NCBI RefSeq assembly: GCF_003860465.1
Contig: NZ_CP034185.1
Coordinates: 124,001 to 188,000 of the forward strand
DNA: 64,000 bases
Reading direction: 5' to 3'
Source of the DNA: Deinococcus psychrotolerans
GTDB taxonomy: Bacteria; Deinococcota; Deinococci; Deinococcales; Deinococcaceae
How positions within the stretch are numbered: the stretch's first letter is position 1; each line of letters begins with the position of its first letter. The notes below the pieces were generated by a model that was given only the letters and a program-made list of their open reading frames with translations, was not told the DNA's origin and made no database searches. Below are positions 61,123 through 64,000 of this stretch, one piece after another. The translations under genes were made by a program, and so were the position numbers.

Positions 61123-61506
61123 ATGAATACAGTAGGAATACGTGGGTACAGTTTGGAACTTAGGACTCGGATTGTCGCATTGGTGCTGGGTGGCGCTTCG
61201 CCGGGTGAAGCGGCAAAACATTTTTCTGTCCATGTTGATACTGTCAAAAGCTATTTGAAACGGCACCACCAAAATACCCTGCATATTGTTGCCACACCGA
61301 CGGGCCGTCGCCGTACGGTGATGGCCCTCCATGAGCAACAGCTTCTTGCACAGCTTGAAACCCACCGAGATGCGACGTTGCAAGAACACGCGGACATGCT
61401 GGAAACTATCACCGGGTTGAAGATCAGTTACAAAACGGTTGACCGGGTCTTTCGCCGCCACAAGATCACCCACAAAAAAAACACTGGTCGCCAGAGAACG
61501 CCGTGA
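61123..61506 (+). CDS. IS630-family transposase, first frame (DNA-binding part)
   Basis: A 127-residue N-terminal part with helix-turn-helix regions (LRTRIVALVLGGASPGEAAKHFSVHVDTVKSYLKRH and LQEHADMLETITGLKISYKTVDRVFRRH). It ends soon after a run of eight A (61474-61481), where slippage by one base joins it to the second frame, giving a full transposase. Two-frame organisation with an A run is known in the family. Confidence 0.88.
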   Translation: MNTVGIRGYSLELRTRIVALVLGGASPGEAAKHFSVHVDTVKSYLKRHHQNTLHIVATPTGRRRTVMALHEQQLLAQLETHRDATLQEHADMLETITGLKISYKTVDRVFRRHKITHKKNTGRQRTP

Positions 61507-62074
61507 GGAACTGCGTTCGCAGTTCCTCACTGACCTTGCACCGTACCTCCAAACGCCTGACCGATTGGTCTTTCTTGATGAAAGTGGGTTCCATATCGCG
61601 ATGACGCGTGGATATAGCCGTGCGCCGAGCAATGAGCGTGCCGTTGACCGCGTTCCGCGAAATCGTGGGCGAAATCAGACCTTGATCTGTGCACTGAGCT
61701 TGGCAGGGCCGCAGGCCGCCATCGTCCTTGATGGCATAGCGTTTGAATGGTATGTTCGCGAAATACTGTGTCCAACGTTAAAGCCAGGGCAAGTGGTGGT
61801 GATGGACAATCTCTCGTCACATCATCGAGCGTCCATTCGGACGCTCATCCAAACGCATGGAAGTGAGGTCATGTTTACCTCACCCTACAGTCCGGATTTC
61901 AACCCGATTGAACTCATGTTTTTCAAGTTGAAGGCACTGGTTCGGGGTGGGGCTTGGCGAGTCGTGACAGTCGTGACGGAGCTTTATGATGCCATCGGCG
62001 TTGCCTTAGGTGCCGTGTCAGAGACAGATATTCAACACTGGTTCAAACATGCTCATCCTAAGATTCTATTATGA
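61439..62074 (+). CDS. IS630-family transposase, second frame (catalytic part)
   Basis: The DDE catalytic domain: first Asp in LVFLDESGFH, second Asp in VVVMDNLSSHH, Glu in PYSPDFNPIELMFFKLK. It has no good start of its own, so it is probably made as a fusion to the first frame through the A8 run. Losing one A in the message gives the continuous reading THKKTLVARERREEL. Confidence 0.9.
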   Translation: MTGSFAATRSPTKKTLVARERREELRSQFLTDLAPYLQTPDRLVFLDESGFHIAMTRGYSRAPSNERAVDRVPRNRGRNQTLICALSLAGPQAAIVLDGIAFEWYVREILCPTLKPGQVVVMDNLSSHHRASIRTLIQTHGSEVMFTSPYSPDFNPIELMFFKLKALVRGGAWRVVTVVTELYDAIGVALGAVSETDIQHWFKHAHPKILL

Positions 62075-62083
62075 CAAATGCTC

Positions 62084-62240
62084 TAGTAGTAACCGTCACA
62101 TGCTGTACCCAGTTGGGGGTGGGTGGGGCTAAGACGGCCGTTAGACTGGCCCGCGGCACCGAATCGCCGCAGCCCACCAAGGCCGCACTCAACAAAAGCA
62201 GTGACAGTCCTCTCAAATGAGGTGCCTTTAGTTTAGACAT
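62084..62240 (-). pseudogene. S8 subtilisin-like lipoprotein protease, 5' part
   Basis: Fifty-two codons encoding a lipoprotein signal (LSLLLLSAALVGCG, lipobox LVGC) and the start of the mature part (VLAPPTPNWVQHVTVTT), then running into the IS end. It continues in frame into the 59963-61100 part when the element and one TA are removed. The original protease was therefore a membrane-anchored extracytoplasmic enzyme. Confidence 0.85.
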
Positions 62241-62397
62241 GGCGTATGGACACTCCTCGTATAGGGCGCGGCGTTGACTTCGGTGACGATTTTGGCGACA
62301 CCGGCCGAACAGTCAATGAAGAAACGCACGTCTACTAAGCTGGAGTGTGTATAAACTCATCTCTCAAAGAAATGACAGCACAAGCCTTCAGACTTTC

Positions 62398-64000
62398 TCA
62401 ACCTAAGTCTTTATTTTTGATCGACTGTCTGTATAGACGCCGCTCGGTGTTTCCTGGCGAGTGCAGGCGGATTCGGTTGCGCCCGGCGTGCTTGGCTTCA
62501 TACAGCGCTTCGTCGGCGGCCTGGATCAGTCCTTCGGGGGAACCGTCAAGGTGAGCGGTGGCCGCACCCAAGCTCAGGGTGACGCGCAGGCCTGTTCGCA
62601 CAGCGGCCCAAGGGTAATCCTCGATGCTTCGGCGCAGACGCTCGCAGACGGCCTGGGTGGTCGCAGCGTCTGCACCCTGCATCAAAATGACAAATTCCTC
62701 ACCCCCGTAACGGGCCAGCAAATCGTTTTGCAGCCGCTCGGTGGCCGCGTCAAAAGCGCGGCGGTTGGCCAGTCCCGTCAGGGCGTCTTCATTGGCCTGG
62801 TGCTCGACTTGCGCCAAGAGCAGCGAGGTTTGCTGATGTGCGGCTTCCAGTTTGTTGTTGGTGCGCTCCAATTCCAAGTTGAGTTGCTGAAGATCGGCGC
62901 TGAGCCGCTCAGCAAGGTCGCGTTCATGCCCAGCTTGTTCAACGTCGAACTCTAGCCGCAGGCGTTGCAGCCGCTGATCCGAGGCGTCGTTGAACAGCAC
63001 TTCTTTGGTTTGAAGGTGTTGCTCGAGGTGATGCAGCGCTTCGCGGTGTTGCCCGGCCTGACGGTACATCTGACACAGCGCCAAATCGGCGGCGCACAGT
63101 TCGGTGCGGGCTTGGCTTTGTGCTGCGAAGGTACGCGCTTCGTGCAGGGCATTTAAGGCCGCGTCGGTTTGTCTGAGGCGGCCCAGCAGTTCACCGAGCC
63201 GCAGCCAACTCTCGGCCTGGCCACGCACTTCCCCGACTTTTTGCCGCAGGGCCAGGCTGTGTTCGTACAGCGCCTGCGCTCCGGTGAGGTCGAGTTGCTG
63301 CTGGGCCACCCGGCCAAGTTCGACATACACCTCGGCGCAGGCGGCTTGGTCGCCTACCGCAGTGAACATGGCCAGAGCTTCTTGGTGGCAGGTTTGGGCC
63401 AAGGAGTAAGCCTGCATCCCGAAATGCGCCCTTCCAGCGTTGTGCAGCGCTAAAGCCCGCAGGGTGGGTTCGCTTCCGGCTTCGACCTCAAGGCTGCTTT
63501 GAGCGGCGGCCAGCGCTTCGCTGTAGCGGCCTAAATCGTGATAAGCGACGCTGAGATTGATCAGCGTTTGGCACTCGACATCTCTAAGGCCGTGCTGTTG
63601 ACTCAGCGGCAAGGTCGTCAGGTAGCATTCGAGCGTGTTGGTCGAGTCGCCCATTGAGTTGTACACAATGCCGATGTTATTGAGCGCTTCGATTTCACCT
63701 TGAACATTGCCCAGCGCCGCGCTGAGTTGCCGCGTCTGGATAAAGGTCTTGAGTGAGGCGATCAAGTCGCCGCCTTCACACTGCAGAATGCCCAGCACAT
63801 TTAAGCTTTTGCGCTGTCCATCTTGGTCGCCGAGTTCACCGAACAGCTCCAGCGCCTGCTGAACTTCTCCGAGCGCTGAAGCGTATTCGCCAAGGCGCAT
63901 CAAGCCGTACCCCAAGCACAGCGCGGCCTGGGCCAGATCAGCCAGTTCCTCAATGACCTGCCGCGCCGCCCGCGCCAAGTCGACCGTGCGCTTGGAATCG
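62398..64000 (-). CDS. TPR-GGDEF protein with shortened GGDEF domain (partial)
   Basis: The frame is open to the window edge, so the N-terminus is missing. About 350 residues of tetratricopeptide repeats (for example LYEHSLALRQKVGEVRGQAESWLRLGELLGRL) precede a coiled coil (DLAERLSADLQQLNLELERTNNKLEAAHQQTSLL) and a GGDEF domain. EDALTGLANRRAF is joined almost directly to LLARYGGEEF, so about 45 residues, including the metal-binding Asp segment before the active site, are absent. Diguanylate cyclase activity is therefore doubtful. Such TPR-GGDEF proteins are frequent in Deinococcus. Confidence 0.85.
   Translation of the reverse strand, partial: DSKRTVDLARAARQVIEELADLAQAALCLGYGLMRLGEYASALGEVQQALELFGELGDQDGQRKSLNVLGILQCEGGDLIASLKTFIQTRQLSAALGNVQGEIEALNNIGIVYNSMGDSTNTLECYLTTLPLSQQHGLRDVECQTLINLSVAYHDLGRYSEALAAAQSSLEVEAGSEPTLRALALHNAGRAHFGMQAYSLAQTCHQEALAMFTAVGDQAACAEVYVELGRVAQQQLDLTGAQALYEHSLALRQKVGEVRGQAESWLRLGELLGRLRQTDAALNALHEARTFAAQSQARTELCAADLALCQMYRQAGQHREALHHLEQHLQTKEVLFNDASDQRLQRLRLEFDVEQAGHERDLAERLSADLQQLNLELERTNNKLEAAHQQTSLLLAQVEHQANEDALTGLANRRAFDAATERLQNDLLARYGGEEFVILMQGADAATTQAVCERLRRSIEDYPWAAVRTGLRVTLSLGAATAHLDGSPEGLIQAADEALYEAKHAGRNRIRLHSPGNTERRLYRQSIKNKDLG

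Larger units (their letters stand above)
61101..62083 (+). mobile_element. IS630-family insertion sequence
   Basis: A 983-bp element with 18-bp terminal inverted repeats, GAGCATTTGACATAATAG (61101-61118) and the complement of 62066-62083, differing at one position. It is flanked by TA on both sides (61099-61100, 62084-62085), the target duplication of IS630/Tc1-mariner elements. It carries two overlapping transposase frames and interrupts the subtilisin-like protease gene. The near-identical ends indicate recent insertion. Confidence 0.93.

Overview
The window looks like a secondary replicon (chromid or megaplasmid) of a Deinococcus species. Evidence: high-GC coding DNA; a glutaminyl-tRNA synthetase carrying the YqeY-like C-terminal tail typical of Deinococcus; a HucR-type uric-acid regulator with its 18-bp operator; several genes whose -10 box sits directly before the start codon (leaderless); and a plasmid-type origin at about 49.4-51.4 kb, made of nine identical 25-bp direct repeats, an AT-rich palindromic stretch and a replication initiator gene. 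No rRNA, tRNA or CRISPR array was seen.

Layout. 0-4 kb: end of a D-xylose operon (xylH partial, xylG, xylA, xylB). 4.4-6.2 kb: four-helix membrane protein, truncated haemoglobin, cupin and Crp/Fnr-type regulator, preceded by an Fnr/Dnr-like box. 6.8-11.9 kb: five-gene STM4015-STM4011-type cluster of unknown function (LRR protein, ATP-grasp, sulfatase-like hydrolase, two radical SAM proteins), converging on a second LRR protein and a small partner. 13.4-24.5 kb: purine uptake and catabolism on the minus strand (NCS2 permease; xdhA-xdhB-xdhC-guaD-AzgA permease), with a pair of lipoprotein genes between. 24.9-35.5 kb: LacI regulator and a polyol operon (ABC importer, sugar kinase, long-chain mannitol/arabinitol dehydrogenase, SDR, zinc polyol dehydrogenase, FGGY kinase), then a wrecked GH125 mannosidase gene. 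36-46 kb: secreted proteins, GDPD, ArsR regulator, GH51 arabinofuranosidase, aldose epimerase, MalFG-type permeases and LacI regulator. 46-49.3 kb: TetR, HucR and uraD-uox-uraH. 49.4-51.4 kb: the origin. 51.5-59.2 kb: aminotransferase plus methylmalonate-semialdehyde dehydrogenase, phosphotransferase, WrbA, GNAT, GlnRS, SnoaL-like protein. 59.3-64 kb: decay zone with a Met-rich gene broken by a stop codon, a subtilisin-like lipoprotein gene split by an IS630-family element, and a TPR-GGDEF protein with a deleted catalytic core.

How it fits together. Xylose, polyols, arabinose side chains and maltose-like sugars are imported and funnelled towards xylulose-5-phosphate and fructose. Guanine, hypoxanthine, xanthine and urate are imported and degraded to allantoin. 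The two purine loci are linked by the same HucR-type operator, found perfectly at hucR/uraD and with one mismatch 32 kb away before the NCS2 permease. The most striking non-coding signals are the helically phased origin repeats and an isolated 22/25 copy of that repeat inside a gene 5.2 kb beyond the array. The five-gene radical-SAM/ATP-grasp cluster is the best candidate for an undescribed biochemical system.
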